From the NCBI GenBank assembly GCA_020072815.1, contig JAIQGE010000005.1, forward strand, positions 124,001 through 188,000: DNA of 64,000 bases. The letters run 5' to 3'. A program made the translations under genes and the position numbers. Source of the DNA: Terriglobia bacterium (GTDB lineage: Bacteria; Acidobacteriota; Terriglobia; Terriglobales; Acidobacteriaceae). Below are positions 9,723 through 19,118 of the stretch, one piece after another. The notes below the pieces were generated by a model. That model saw only the letters and a list, made by a program, of their open reading frames with translations, did no database searches and was not told the origin of the DNA. Position 1 is the first letter of the stretch, and each line of letters starts with the position of its first letter.

Positions 9723-10529
9723 ATGGTGAACCCGACGAAACCGATGACTGATCCCGGGCAGACCGCCAAGGTCCGTCCCGGCGTGGAAGTGGGCAGCGTT
9801 TCTGATCCCGGGTGTGAGCGTCCGGACAACCAGGACAACTATTGTTACGCCGAGCCGGAAAGCGATGAGCAGTTCGCCAAGAAAGGCCGGCTGGCGGTGG
9901 TGGCCGACGGCATGGGCGGCTACGAAGGCGGCGCGCTGGCCAGCGGAATCGCCGTGGAGGTGATCCGCTCCAAGTATCTGAACAGCGAGCTCAACGCTCC
10001 GGAAGATGCTCTGGTGGACGCGCTGGTCTCAGCCCACGTGGCCATTCGCAACGCCGCCCGGGAAAGCCCTGAGGATTCCCGCATGGGCACCACCTGCACC
10101 GCAGCCGTGATCCACAACAACCAGCTCTTTTACGTTCACGTTGGGGACTCGCGGCTGTATATGGTGCGTAACGCGGGGATCACCCAGGTGACGCGCGACC
10201 AGACCATGATCGAAAAACTGGTGGATGAGGGAATCCTCACGCGGGAGCAGGCCAAGACCCATCCTGACCGCCACGTGTTGATGACGGCGCTGGGCGTGGG
10301 CGAAGAAGTGCCCGCCGAACTCCCGGAGAATCCCATTCCGCTGCGCGACGGAGACGTCCTGCTGCTCTGCTCTGACGGTCTGCACGACCTGGTCAGCGAT
10401 GAAGAGATTCTTCAGACGGTCCTGCAGGACATTCCTGAAGCGGCTTGCCACAAGTTGGTGGACCAAGCCAAGGCCCGCGGCGGCTATGACAACATTACCG
10501 TCCAGATCGTCAAGATCCATCCGCGCTGA
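9723..10529 (+). CDS. PP2C-family Ser/Thr protein phosphatase
   Basis: All PP2C metal-binding and core motifs are present in this 268-residue protein: RPDNQDN (Asp35/Asp38), DGMGG (Asp62), GTTCTAAV, HVGDSRLY, SDGLHDLV and the terminal GGYDNITVQIV. It needs Mn or Mg and removes phosphate from Ser/Thr, and should antagonise the kinase encoded 43 bases downstream, as PrpC/PrkC and Stp1/Stk1 pairs do. It is a bare catalytic domain with about 20 extra N-terminal residues and no membrane segment. The start is 13 bases after the FHA gene stop, consistent with one operon. Confidence 0.92.
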   Translation: MVNPTKPMTDPGQTAKVRPGVEVGSVSDPGCERPDNQDNYCYAEPESDEQFAKKGRLAVVADGMGGYEGGALASGIAVEVIRSKYLNSELNAPEDALVDALVSAHVAIRNAARESPEDSRMGTTCTAAVIHNNQLFYVHVGDSRLYMVRNAGITQVTRDQTMIEKLVDEGILTREQAKTHPDRHVLMTALGVGEEVPAELPENPIPLRDGDVLLLCSDGLHDLVSDEEILQTVLQDIPEAACHKLVDQAKARGGYDNITVQIVKIHPR

Positions 10530-10572
10530 GCAGCGCCCGAGCTGCAGCAGCGCATGAGAAAGGCGCCAGGAC

Positions 10573-12474
10573 ATGATCGGTAACCAGATTGCGAACTTCC
10601 GCATCGTCGAAAAGCTCGGCGCGGGCGGTATGGGCGTGGTTTACAAGGGAGTGGATATCCAACTCGACCGCCCTGTCGCCATCAAAGTCCTGAGCACGGA
10701 GTTTGTAGGGAATCCCGAACTGATGCAGCGCTTCCAGGCGGAAGCCAAGGCCCAGGCCAATCTAAACCACACCAATCTGGCCACGCTGTACGCCTTCCTC
10801 ATCGTGGAGGGCAACGCCTTCATGGTCATGGAATTCGTGGACGGCGAAAACTTTGACCAGATCATTCACCGCGCCGGCCCCATGCAAGCCAAAGACGCGG
10901 TGCCCTGGTTCAAGCAGGCGCTGCTGGGCATCGGCGCGGCGCATCGCGTGGGCATCGTCCATCGCGATATCAAGCCCAGCAATCTCATGCTGAACCGGCA
11001 GGGAATCGTCAAAGTCATGGACTTCGGCATTGCCAAAGCTTTGGGCACGCGGGGAATGACCAAGACCGGAATGCAGTTGGGGACCCTGAACTACATGTCG
11101 CCGGAACAAATACAGAACCGCGGCGTGGACGTGCGCTCTGACATCTACGCTCTGGGCATCACGCTGTACGAGATGCTCAGCGGCCATACGCCGTTTGAAG
11201 GCGACAGCGATTTCCAGATCATGCATGACCACGTGACGGCCACCCCGCCGCCGCTGCATCGCTACTACCCGTACGCGCCGCGGGAATACGAGCCGGTGCT
11301 GGCCAAGGCGCTGGCCAAAAATCCTGACGACCGTTTTCAAACCGTGGAAGAGATGGGAGCCGGTCTGGAACATCCGGAGAACGTCATTGTTCCTCCGCCG
11401 CTGGCGGCCCCGCCCATGGTCCGCGGCACCGTGATGGACTCTACAGGTTCCAGGGTCAGTTCTTCCGCCGTCACCATGCCGCTGAACCCGACAGCGCCGC
11501 CCGGGCCGGCGCCGGCAGCAGGCGCGGGAATGACGGTTCTGGCGGGAACCGGATACGCCATGCCGGCAGCAGGAACGCGACAGCCAGCGCCGGTCGCGGG
11601 AACCGGACAAGCAGTGCCAGCCGGGGGAGCGGGACAAACTGTGCCGGCATCGCCCTCCGCGATGACCGTGCCCATGGGCGTGACGTCCATTCCGCAAGGC
11701 GTGGCGACGATTCCGCCTGCGCCGCCGGCCGCTGCGGGTACCTCGCGCCGCACCATACTAATGCTTGCTATCTCGCTGGTCGGATTATTGGCGGTGGCCG
11801 TGATGGCGGTGGTTTTGTGGCCCAACAAAACAGCGAAGGGTGGGGGCGGATCCGTGCCTCCGCCTCCCCGGCAAGAACAGCAGGCGGGAGGGGCTTCCGC
11901 CACTTCGTCGCCGGAGGAAATTGTGATGGCCACCGGAGGCGAGAAATCATCAGGTCCGGCGGTCGGCGCCGATGACTCTGCCAGCGCAACTCCGGCCGCG
12001 ACTCCTCACAAACTGGTCCCGCCGCCTGGCCCTTCGTCCGGCGAGCAGACCGCCCAGCGGACTCCGCCGCCCACGCCGCCTCCCACGCCCCGGGTGCAGG
12101 CGCAAGCTCAGCCGAGTCAGGACCAGTTGCAGCGTTACCAGCAGGAACAATTGCGGCAACAGCAGAACGCCCAGGGAAAGAACTTCCTGGTGAAACATCG
12201 CCACATCGTCGGCGCGCAGACGTACTACTGCGCGGGCTGGATGAATGTCAAGCCGGATGGCACGGTGTCTTACGTTTGCGCCGCCAGCAATGACCCCTCG
12301 GGCCGCTGTGAGCGCGTCACGTTCCCGGCCGGAACTTTCAAACAAGTCAAGCTCGTCGGCGGAGGAATGCTTCACCTCTCCACCAGCGGCATGGGCAACT
12401 GGGATTTCTTTGATTACAACGTGGCGGGAAGCGCCGTGGGCGCGTACCAATCCATACAGGGTTCATCGAAGTGA
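10573..12474 (+). CDS. membrane-anchored Hanks-type Ser/Thr protein kinase
   Basis: The kinase domain spans residues about 6-265: glycine loop GAGGMGVVYKG, VAIKVL lysine, catalytic loop HRDIKPSN (Asp132), DFG (Asp150) and APE-equivalent MSPEQI. A Pro/Ala/Gly-rich linker with repeated AGTG words follows (about 270-390), then one transmembrane helix (about 393-415), a Pro/Gln-rich stretch and a C-terminal ~100-residue extracytoplasmic domain (YYCAGWMNVKPDGTVSYVC) with two cysteines that may pair. That domain is not PASTA or WD-like and I do not recognise it; it is presumably the sensor. The gene ends the protease-FHA-FHA-PP2C-kinase operon. Confidence 0.92.
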   Translation: MIGNQIANFRIVEKLGAGGMGVVYKGVDIQLDRPVAIKVLSTEFVGNPELMQRFQAEAKAQANLNHTNLATLYAFLIVEGNAFMVMEFVDGENFDQIIHRAGPMQAKDAVPWFKQALLGIGAAHRVGIVHRDIKPSNLMLNRQGIVKVMDFGIAKALGTRGMTKTGMQLGTLNYMSPEQIQNRGVDVRSDIYALGITLYEMLSGHTPFEGDSDFQIMHDHVTATPPPLHRYYPYAPREYEPVLAKALAKNPDDRFQTVEEMGAGLEHPENVIVPPPLAAPPMVRGTVMDSTGSRVSSSAVTMPLNPTAPPGPAPAAGAGMTVLAGTGYAMPAAGTRQPAPVAGTGQAVPAGGAGQTVPASPSAMTVPMGVTSIPQGVATIPPAPPAAAGTSRRTILMLAISLVGLLAVAVMAVVLWPNKTAKGGGGSVPPPPRQEQQAGGASATSSPEEIVMATGGEKSSGPAVGADDSASATPAATPHKLVPPPGPSSGEQTAQRTPPPTPPPTPRVQAQAQPSQDQLQRYQQEQLRQQQNAQGKNFLVKHRHIVGAQTYYCAGWMNVKPDGTVSYVCAASNDPSGRCERVTFPAGTFKQVKLVGGGMLHLSTSGMGNWDFFDYNVAGSAVGAYQSIQGSSK

Positions 12475-12540
12475 AATCAGCGAAGCATGGGCCTCTATCG
12501 TGACGACTGGATGGCGGCGCTCGTTGGTTTTGGCCTTGGC

Positions 12541-12573
12541 TATTTGCTAATTGCCAGTTGCCAATTGCTCTTC
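12541..12573 (-). repeat. copy of dispersed GCAAYTRGC-type repeat between convergent genes
   Basis: Reverse-strand reading gives GCAATTGGC, AACTGGC, AATTAGC and AAATAGCC, the same word pattern as behind rho. It fills the 100-base gap between the convergent kinase and nucleotide-sugar dehydrogenase genes. Confidence 0.55.
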
Positions 12574-12574
12574 T

Positions 12575-14008
12575 TCAGCAGTGGACGACCTTCTCTGACT
12601 TGATCCCCTTGGTTGCGTTGCGCGTGTCCACCACCAGTTGCGATTCGTTGACGATCTTCTGGTAATCGTAATCGGAGTGGTCGGTCACAATCAGCACGCA
12701 GTCGTATTGCTGCAGGTTGTCGAGCGGCGCGCAGGTCATCTGCAAGTTGTATTTGCGTCCGCGGCCCACGCGAGGAAAGTAAGGATCGTTGTAAGCAACT
12801 TCCGCTCCCCGTCCCTGCAGTTCTTCAATAATGGTCAGCGACGGCGACTCGCGGAGATCATCAATATCGCGCTTGTAGGCCACTCCCAGCACCAGCACTT
12901 TGGCCCCGTTCAGCGCTTTCTTCTTCTTGTTGAGCGCTGACGCCACGGAGTTGACCACGTGATAAGGCATGGCGGTATTGATTTCCCCGGCGAGCTCGAT
13001 GAAGCGAGTGTGGAAGTCAAACTCTTTGGCTTTCCAGGAAAGATAAAAGGGATCAACCGGAATGCAGTGTCCGCCCAGTCCTGGTCCGGGATAAAACGGA
13101 TGGAACCCGAACGGCTTGGTGGAAGCTGCGGCAATCACTTCCCAGATATCAATGCCCATGCGCAGGCAAAGCAGTTTCAATTCATTCACCAGCGCGATGT
13201 TCACGCAGCGATAGATATTTTCCAGCAGCTTGGTCATCTCGGCCGCGGCCGGACTCGAAACCGGCACCACGCGGTTGAAGATGGCGTTGTACAGAGCGCC
13301 GGCCATCGCGGACGCCGCCGGGCTCATGCCGCCCACGACTTTGGGAATGTCCTTGCGCGCAACGGTGTCATTGCCGGGATCTTCGCGCTCGGGAGAGAAG
13401 GCGATGAAGAAAGTCTTGGCAGGATCGTCATCATCCTTATCGCTGCGCGCGGCTTTGAGCCCCAGGGAGTTGCCTGCTTCCAGAATCGGCGCCAGCACTT
13501 CTTCCGTGGTGCCGGGATACGTGGTGCTTTCCAGGACGACCAACTGTCCGGCGCGCCGGTGCGGCGCCAGCGAGCGCGCGGTGGCTTCAATCGCGCTCAA
13601 GTCCGGTTCGCGATACTCATTCAGCGGCGTGGGGACGCAGATAATGATCGCGTCCATATCCCGGGCGCGCGAGTAGTCGTTGGTGGCGGAAAAGCCTTGC
13701 GTGCGCGCCGCTGCGATCTCCGCTGGCTGAATGCGGTAGATGTAAGACCGGCCGCTGTTCAACGCCTGGACTTTTTCCGGGTCAATATCAAAGCCGGTGA
13801 TGGCGAAGCGCTGTTCGCTGAACAGCAGCGCCAAGGGCAGGCCGACGTAGCCCAAGCCGACGATCCCAACTTTTGCGGTGCGCGCTGTGATGCGCGCGCG
13901 GAAGAGCTCGGCGTGCGGAGACAGGCGGCCGGGTTGAGGAGACATGCGGTTCGGCAAGATTTTCTCCTCCATTGTAGGGCCGCGTGTCCGCCGGAAAAGC
14001 CGGGCCAT
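12575..14008 (-). CDS. nucleotide-sugar 6-dehydrogenase (WbpA/WecC-like)
   Basis: This 477-residue protein has the full UDP-sugar dehydrogenase order: NAD-binding GLGYVG (51-56), the VPTPL segment, the ESTTYPG motif, the central dimerisation helix and the catalytic thiol loop GLGGHCIPVDP (Cys315), then the C-terminal UDP-binding domain (LGVAYKRDIDDLRESP). It oxidises C6 of a UDP-activated sugar to a uronic acid using two NAD. The family features point to UDP-N-acetylhexosamine (WbpA/WecC type) rather than UDP-glucose, for surface polysaccharide synthesis. A short acidic insertion (SDKDDDDPAK) precedes the FSPERE motif. The exact start is uncertain: in-frame ATGs occur at 14008, 13972 and 13945, none with a clear ribosome-binding site. 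Confidence 0.88.
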   Translation of the reverse strand: MARLFRRTRGPTMEEKILPNRMSPQPGRLSPHAELFRARITARTAKVGIVGLGYVGLPLALLFSEQRFAITGFDIDPEKVQALNSGRSYIYRIQPAEIAAARTQGFSATNDYSRARDMDAIIICVPTPLNEYREPDLSAIEATARSLAPHRRAGQLVVLESTTYPGTTEEVLAPILEAGNSLGLKAARSDKDDDDPAKTFFIAFSPEREDPGNDTVARKDIPKVVGGMSPAASAMAGALYNAIFNRVVPVSSPAAAEMTKLLENIYRCVNIALVNELKLLCLRMGIDIWEVIAAASTKPFGFHPFYPGPGLGGHCIPVDPFYLSWKAKEFDFHTRFIELAGEINTAMPYHVVNSVASALNKKKKALNGAKVLVLGVAYKRDIDDLRESPSLTIIEELQGRGAEVAYNDPYFPRVGRGRKYNLQMTCAPLDNLQQYDCVLIVTDHSDYDYQKIVNESQLVVDTRNATKGIKSEKVVHC

Positions 14009-14211
14009 GAACAGCGGTGATTCAGGGGTACCTGCGTAGCTACTATTCCGCGCCGACGGCTCCTTTTAATTTACTGATTTGGCGGGGGTTCCTGTCCTTG
14101 GCGGCGGCTGGTTGCGGCCCTTTTGGGCTGCCTGCCGCATAGATTAAAGACCTACGGAAGTATGGTAATCTTAGTTACTAACTGGAAACTCCCCTCAGTT
14201 CAGTCAAACGC

Positions 14212-15507
14212 GTGGCACAGAAGCGCAAATCCGCCTTTCAGATTTCTTACGTCACCATCACTTACCGCAGTGTGTTCATGGGGGCGTTGAGCGTGCTCGC
14301 CCTGGCGGCGGTGGTGATGTACTTTGCGTTTCCGGATACATCCAACCGCGTGATCCTCGCCGGCCAACTCAGCTTCAGCAAGGTTCTGGCCAAGTTGGGC
14401 GTCTCCGGCAGCGCCAGCGCCAGTCCCAACACCGAGCCCGGCCCGCGGCAGGCGCATTTCACGAACATTGACGGGACCGTGCGGGTGAAAAAAGCCAGCA
14501 CCAATTCCTGGATTCCCGCCGACTACAGCCTGGCCCTGGAACCCAATGATGTGGTGCAGACTGCACCGGAAGGTATGGCGAAAGTGGCGTTCACGGATGG
14601 CACCAGCTACACCGTGAAGCCGGGCGGGCTGATCGTGATCCAGGAGAACACCGTCAATGCCTCGAAGCAAAGCCGGGTGGCGGTGCAGGTCAAAGCGGGT
14701 ACGGTGGACATGGCCACCGCTACCAACATGGCCGTGGGTTCCAAGTCAGAAGTCATCGTTGCGGGCGCCACAGCCAGAATCGGTCCGGAGAGTTCGGCCA
14801 CCACCATGGCTGATCCGCGCAATGACCAGAACGAGATTCTGTTGAAGAAGGGCACCGGCGAAGTGGTCCGCGGCAGCGAGAGCGTCAAGCTGGTGGACAA
14901 CGAAAAGGTCACCTTCGCGGCCGACGACACGCGGCACATGGTGAAAAGCAAAGAGATTGGCCCGCCGATTCTGATTGATCCTCCGAATCTGCGTCCCGTC
15001 TTTGTGCCGCCCGGTTCCAAGGGCGTGAGTTTCTCCTGGTCAGAAGTGGAAGGCGCCAAGCGCTACCGCATCAAGATCGCGCGGACTACCTATTTTGCGC
15101 CGCCCCTGGAACTGGACAGGGAAGTCAAATTCTCCCAGGTGACGGTTTCCGGCCTGGCCGAAGGCCCTTTTTACTGGCAAGTGCAGTCCATTGACGAAAA
15201 CGGCAAGCTCTCCGCCGAGAGCGAGCGAAACCGGTTTGTGGTGATTGCCAAGGCGCAGGACAAGGCAGAGATTCTGCTGGAACTGGAACCGTTCCGGCAG
15301 ATGGGCCACGTGTTTGAGGTGCGCGGCCGGACGGAGCCCAACGCCCGGGTGATGGTGAACGGCCAGGAAGTGGCCATCATTAACAGTGACGGCACCTTCC
15401 ACCACTTCACCAACCCTCTCCCGACGGGAGAGAACTTTATTACGATTACGGCCCAAAATTCCAAGGGCCAGGCCCATACGGAAACAAAAAATGTGACGAT
15501 CCAGTAA
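14212..15507 (+). CDS. FecR-domain membrane protein with fibronectin-like tail
   Basis: The 431-residue product begins at a GTG with a basic N-terminus and one transmembrane helix (about 20-41), so most of it is extracytoplasmic. Residues about 80-180 form a FecR domain (GTVRVKKA, NDVVQTAPEGMAKVAF, DGTSYTVKPG), a fold found in regulators of TonB transport and in many standalone Acidobacteria proteins. The second half has Ig/fibronectin-like strands (about 255-345, RYRIKIA, FYWQVQSID) and a final bacterial Ig-like domain (VRGRTEPNARVMVNGQEV). No sigma factor lies beside it, so a structural or cell-surface role is as likely as signalling. It is divergent from the sugar dehydrogenase and 145 bases before mreB. 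Confidence 0.75.
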   Translation: MAQKRKSAFQISYVTITYRSVFMGALSVLALAAVVMYFAFPDTSNRVILAGQLSFSKVLAKLGVSGSASASPNTEPGPRQAHFTNIDGTVRVKKASTNSWIPADYSLALEPNDVVQTAPEGMAKVAFTDGTSYTVKPGGLIVIQENTVNASKQSRVAVQVKAGTVDMATATNMAVGSKSEVIVAGATARIGPESSATTMADPRNDQNEILLKKGTGEVVRGSESVKLVDNEKVTFAADDTRHMVKSKEIGPPILIDPPNLRPVFVPPGSKGVSFSWSEVEGAKRYRIKIARTTYFAPPLELDREVKFSQVTVSGLAEGPFYWQVQSIDENGKLSAESERNRFVVIAKAQDKAEILLELEPFRQMGHVFEVRGRTEPNARVMVNGQEVAIINSDGTFHHFTNPLPTGENFITITAQNSKGQAHTETKNVTIQ

Positions 15508-15652
15508 TATTCCCTATTGCTCCGGCGCGGATTTTGTTCCACATTTAGTTGTTTCCAGACAGGTTGTGGATTTGGTGCGGCAGCGATTTCCGCAAAAGAC
15601 GCTGCGGCGGGGAAATTTTTGCGGGCTTAGGAAATAAGAGAGAGAAGCGGGT

Positions 15653-16717
15653 ATGTCGAAAAACGGACTCAAGTCAGAAAATTCGCGCATTCATAATCTG
15701 CGCTCATTGTTCAGCATGTTCTCCAGCGACCTGGCGATTGATCTGGGGACAGCCAACACGCTGGTGTATGCCAAGGGCAAAGGCATTGTGGTGAACGAGC
15801 CATCCATTGTGGCCATCAACAAGAACACCGGTGAAGTGGAAGCCGTGGGCAAAGAAGCCAAAGAGATGCTGGGCCGCACGCCGGGAAACATCGTGGCCAT
15901 CAAACCGATGAAAGACGGCGTGATCGCCGACTTCAAAGTCACCGAAAAGATGCTGAACTATTTCATCCAGAAGGCGCACAACCGCAAGATGCTGGTGCAC
16001 CCGCGCATCGTGATCGGCGTGCCCTCGGAAATCACGCAGGTGGAAAAGCGCGCGGTCATGGATTCGGCCTATCGCGCCAAGGCCAGTGAAGTCCATCTGG
16101 TGGAGCAGGCCATGGTGGCGGCCATCGGCGCCGGGCTACCCATCACCGAACCCAGCGGCAACATGGTGGTGGACATCGGCGGCGGCACCACGGACATCGC
16201 CGTGATCTCGCTCAGCGGCATTGTGTATTCGCGCTCCGTGCGCATGGCCGGTAATCAGATGGATGAAGCCATCATGAATTACCTGAAGCGCAAATACAAT
16301 TTGCTGATCGGCGAACGCACCGCGGAAAATATCAAGCTGGAGATTGGCTCGGCGTATCCCCTGGACAAACCGCTCACCATGGAGATCAAGGGCCGCAACC
16401 TGATTGAAGGCGTGCCCAAAACCATCACCATTGATGACAGCGAAATTCGCGAGGCCTTGAGCGAGTGCATCAGCACCGTGATGAACGCCATCCGCGTCGC
16501 TCTGGAGCGCACACCGCCCGAGTTGAGCGCCGACATCAGCGACCGCGGAATCGTGCTCACCGGCGGCGGTGCTCTGCTCAAGAACCTGGACAAGCGTATC
16601 CGCGAAGAAACCGGATTGCCGGTTTCCATCGCCGATGATCCCCTGGCCAGCGTGGTGCTGGGCACGGGCAAGATGCTCAGCGACTTTAAACTCTTGCGCA
16701 AGATCTCAATCGAATAA
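15653..16717 (+). CDS. mreB: rod-shape-determining actin homologue MreB
   Basis: The 354-residue protein matches MreB across its length: phosphate-1 loop [10 protein letters not shown] (30-39), conserved [13 protein letters not shown], phosphate-2 [14 protein letters not shown] (about 168-181) and adenosine motif [13 protein letters not shown]. It polymerises on the inner membrane and guides lateral cell-wall synthesis by the PBP2-RodA pair encoded downstream. It has an N-terminal extension of about 20 residues before the first beta strand. A purine-rich AGAGAGAAG precedes the ATG. It heads the mreBCD-mrdA-rodA set. Confidence 0.97.
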   Translation: MSKNGLKSENSRIHNLRSLFSMFSSDLAIDLGTANTLVYAKGKGIVVNEPSIVAINKNTGEVEAVGKEAKEMLGRTPGNIVAIKPMKDGVIADFKVTEKMLNYFIQKAHNRKMLVHPRIVIGVPSEITQVEKRAVMDSAYRAKASEVHLVEQAMVAAIGAGLPITEPSGNMVVDIGGGTTDIAVISLSGIVYSRSVRMAGNQMDEAIMNYLKRKYNLLIGERTAENIKLEIGSAYPLDKPLTMEIKGRNLIEGVPKTITIDDSEIREALSECISTVMNAIRVALERTPPELSADISDRGIVLTGGGALLKNLDKRIREETGLPVSIADDPLASVVLGTGKMLSDFKLLRKISIE

Positions 16718-16722
16718 TCCTG

Positions 16723-16749
16723 CAGGGCGGCCTTGGCCGGTCCGCCCTG
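16723..16749 (+). promoter_or_regulatory. hairpin in the mreB-mreC gap
   Basis: CAGGGCGG (16723-16730) and CCGCCCTG (16742-16749) form a perfect 8-bp GC stem immediately behind the mreB stop, followed by AATTGTTTT. The weak U-run suggests partial termination or 3'-end stabilisation, which would let mreB be expressed above mreC. The effect is inferred. Confidence 0.45.
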
Positions 16750-16797
16750 AATTGTTTTCCTGGACGTGTTTTTTTAACCGACCCTCCACAGCGCAAC

Positions 16798-18219
16798 ATG
16801 GAAAATTTCTTCAGCCGGTATAAGAATCCGCTTGTCCTGATGTTGGTGCTGTTCATTCAGGTGGTCGGCCTGGCCACCCAGGTCAAGCGGTCGGAATCGG
16901 CCAAGCCCTCCGGTGGCGGCGGCCCGCGGCTGATCCGCGTGTGGACAGTGAGCATCATTACTCCTTTTGAAAAGGCCTTTACCGGCACCGGGCATTTTTT
17001 CCGTCATGCCTGGAGCAACTACATTGATCTGCATGGGGCGCGCAAAGAAAGCCGCGAATTGCAGGAGCAGCTTTCCCGCATGAAGATGGAGCAAATGCGG
17101 CTGCGGGAGGAAGCGGGGCAGGCCAAGCGGCTGCAAGTTCTCCTCGAATTCAAGGAGCGCTACGTCGGCCAGACGCTGGCCGCGCAGGTCATCGGCACCA
17201 GCGGCAGCGAACCGTCTCGCGTCATCTACATTGATAAAGGTTCCAAGAACTCAACCGGCCTCAGGCCTGATTTGCCGGTCATCACACCGGACGGCGTGGT
17301 CGGCAAGATCAAGGAAGTTTTTCCTTTCACGTCACAGGTGCTGCTGGTCAGCGATCACAGCAGCGGCGCCGGCGTGCTTCTGCAAGACTCCCGTCTGCAG
17401 GGAGTCTTGAAGGGAACTTCACAAGGACAGCTCGTGGTGGACCACGTGATGTCTGATGAAGACATCAAGGCCGGAGAGCGCATCGTCACCAGTGGCGGCG
17501 ACGGTATTTATCCCAAAGGCGTTCCCGTGGGGGTGGTCATCAGTTCGGGGAAAGATCCGGAGACGGACCCGTTCCTCAAGATCCGCGTGAAACCGGCTGC
17601 CAACCTGGACAAGCTGGAAGAAGTGCTGGTAATCACCAAGATGGCGGAAGAAGCGCCGTCGGCGGCCGCGGACTCCGGGCCGCAGCGCGCCGCCGATATC
17701 CTCTCCCAGCGGCTGCCCAGCGCCAAGAAGCAGGATGCAACGGACACCGGCAAAATTCCGGCAAGCGCCGCAACGCCCGTGCCATCGGGCGCACGTCCAG
17801 ACGAGAAAAAATCTGCCGCACCCGCAGGCGAAAAGAAATCCGTGGCTCCGGTGAGCGTGCCCAAGGGTTCAGAGCAGAAGGGTTCGGAGCAAAAGGCTGG
17901 GGAGCAAAAGAAGAAGCTGGCCGTTTCCGGACAAGCCAGCGCCAGCCCAACTCCGTCCGCGAAACTTGGCGCCGAGACGAAGAAGCCCGCTACTGACCAG
18001 AAGAAGACTCAGCCTTCGGGCGCCGCCGCGGCGGGAAGTCCGGCCACCGGAAGTCCAACGACCAAGAAGGCCAAGCCCCCGGTCGCCAAACCAACGCCCG
18101 CGGCTCCAGCCCAGACCGGCGCGCCTGCCGCTACTCCAACCGAAACGCCGGCCTCCAAGAAACCGGAAGCGGAAGGCCAAGAGCAGCCGCCTCCCGGTGG
18201 GGAGAAGCCGCCGCAATGA
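16798..18219 (+). CDS. mreC: rod-shape-determining protein MreC with long disordered tail
   Basis: The first ~280 residues are a standard MreC: transmembrane helix (7-27), periplasmic coiled coil (about 70-115, RELQEQLSRMKMEQ) and the two beta-barrel domain (VIGTSGSEPSRVIYIDKG, TPDGVVGKI, LVSDHSSGAGVLL, TSGGDGIYPKGVPVG). It scaffolds PBP2 and MreB in the elongasome. The remaining ~190 residues (about 285-473) are an Ala/Pro/Lys/Gly-rich, low-complexity tail with repeated EKKS and GSEQK words, absent from textbook MreC. It overlaps mreD by four bases (ATGA), indicating translational coupling. Confidence 0.95.
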   Translation: MENFFSRYKNPLVLMLVLFIQVVGLATQVKRSESAKPSGGGGPRLIRVWTVSIITPFEKAFTGTGHFFRHAWSNYIDLHGARKESRELQEQLSRMKMEQMRLREEAGQAKRLQVLLEFKERYVGQTLAAQVIGTSGSEPSRVIYIDKGSKNSTGLRPDLPVITPDGVVGKIKEVFPFTSQVLLVSDHSSGAGVLLQDSRLQGVLKGTSQGQLVVDHVMSDEDIKAGERIVTSGGDGIYPKGVPVGVVISSGKDPETDPFLKIRVKPAANLDKLEEVLVITKMAEEAPSAAADSGPQRAADILSQRLPSAKKQDATDTGKIPASAATPVPSGARPDEKKSAAPAGEKKSVAPVSVPKGSEQKGSEQKAGEQKKKLAVSGQASASPTPSAKLGAETKKPATDQKKTQPSGAAAAGSPATGSPTTKKAKPPVAKPTPAAPAQTGAPAATPTETPASKKPEAEGQEQPPPGGEKPPQ

Positions 18220-18740
18220 ACATCGGCGTTTCCCTCACATCGCGCGAGGAAATCGAGGTCCATCGGTTTAGCTGGATCGTTTCGCTGGGGGTCCCCGCCC
18301 TGGCTTTGCTGATCCAGTCTTACCTGCCGTTGAAGATGGGGTTTCTGAAGATCTTTGATCTGCCCTTGCTGGTGGCCATATTTTTTGCCGTCGCCCGCCG
18401 CCGGCCGGTGCCGGGCATGATCACCGGAGCGCTGATTGGGACCGTCCAGGATGCTTTGGCCGGCCAGAAGATAGGCTTGTTCGGAATCTCCAAGACCATC
18501 ATTGGCTATCTGGCCTCGTCTCTGGGGGTCAAAGTGGACGTGGACAACCCCGGCTCGCGCTTCCTGATGACCCTGGCCTTTTACGTGATTCACCACATTG
18601 TGTACATGGTGGTGAACCTGGGGCTGGTGGGCGCCAGCGAACCCTGGCAATGGGGCCATACGCTGCTTCGCGCCCTGGCCAACGCCCTGCTGTCGGTGGT
18701 GCTGTTCGCTTTGCTGGATAAGTTCAAGCAAAGGATATAA
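18216..18740 (+). CDS. mreD: rod-shape-determining membrane protein MreD
   Basis: A 174-residue polytopic membrane protein with about five hydrophobic helices, located directly behind mreC with an ATGA overlap. Family identity rests on position plus the LPLKMGFLKIFDLPLL and GLFGISKTIIGYLAS segments, as in MreD proteins of this group. It is the integral membrane partner of MreC in the elongation complex. The region behind it is filled by a repeat array before the PBP2 gene. Confidence 0.9.
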   Translation: MNIGVSLTSREEIEVHRFSWIVSLGVPALALLIQSYLPLKMGFLKIFDLPLLVAIFFAVARRRPVPGMITGALIGTVQDALAGQKIGLFGISKTIIGYLASSLGVKVDVDNPGSRFLMTLAFYVIHHIVYMVVNLGLVGASEPWQWGHTLLRALANALLSVVLFALLDKFKQRI

Positions 18741-18953
18741 ACGTCTGCCCAATCATTCTGTCGCTCCGCTCCAAACCGCCGACGGCTGACTTCCGCTCAA
18801 CAACCCTCTTGCGCCTAAGCGGCAGCGGGCTCGGCGCGCAAGTCGGCCTCGCCCTTGCGTTCACTTAATCCAAATTATTCTGTCGCTTCGCTCCAAACCG
18901 CTGGCGGCTGACTCCCGCGCAGCAACCCTATTTGCGACTAGGGCAGCGGGCTC

Positions 18954-18998
18954 CCACCCCATCACGCCAAACCCGGGCGCGCTGGGGGCCCCGGGCTC
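18954..18998 (+). repeat. REP-like 45-bp element inserted in 97-bp repeat copy 2
   Basis: Relative to repeat copy 1, 45 extra bases follow the word CGGGCTC (18947-18953), and the same 7-base word recurs at the far end (18992-18998), like a short target duplication. The insert contains an imperfect palindrome, CCCCATCACGCC against GGCGCGCTGGGG, with a 7-base loop. Confidence 0.7.
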
Positions 18999-19118
18999 GG
19001 CGTGCAAGTCGGCCTCGCCCTTACGTTCACTTAATCCAAATTATTCTGTCGCTCCGCTCCAGACCGCCGGCGACTGATTCCCGCTCAACAACCCTTTTGC
19101 GCCTGCGGCAGCGGGCTC

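Noticed and set aside
7465-12474. Type VI secretion regulatory cluster (PpkA/PppA/Fha)
   Set aside because: Kinase, phosphatase and FHA genes alone are not diagnostic; no T6SS structural gene occurs in the window.
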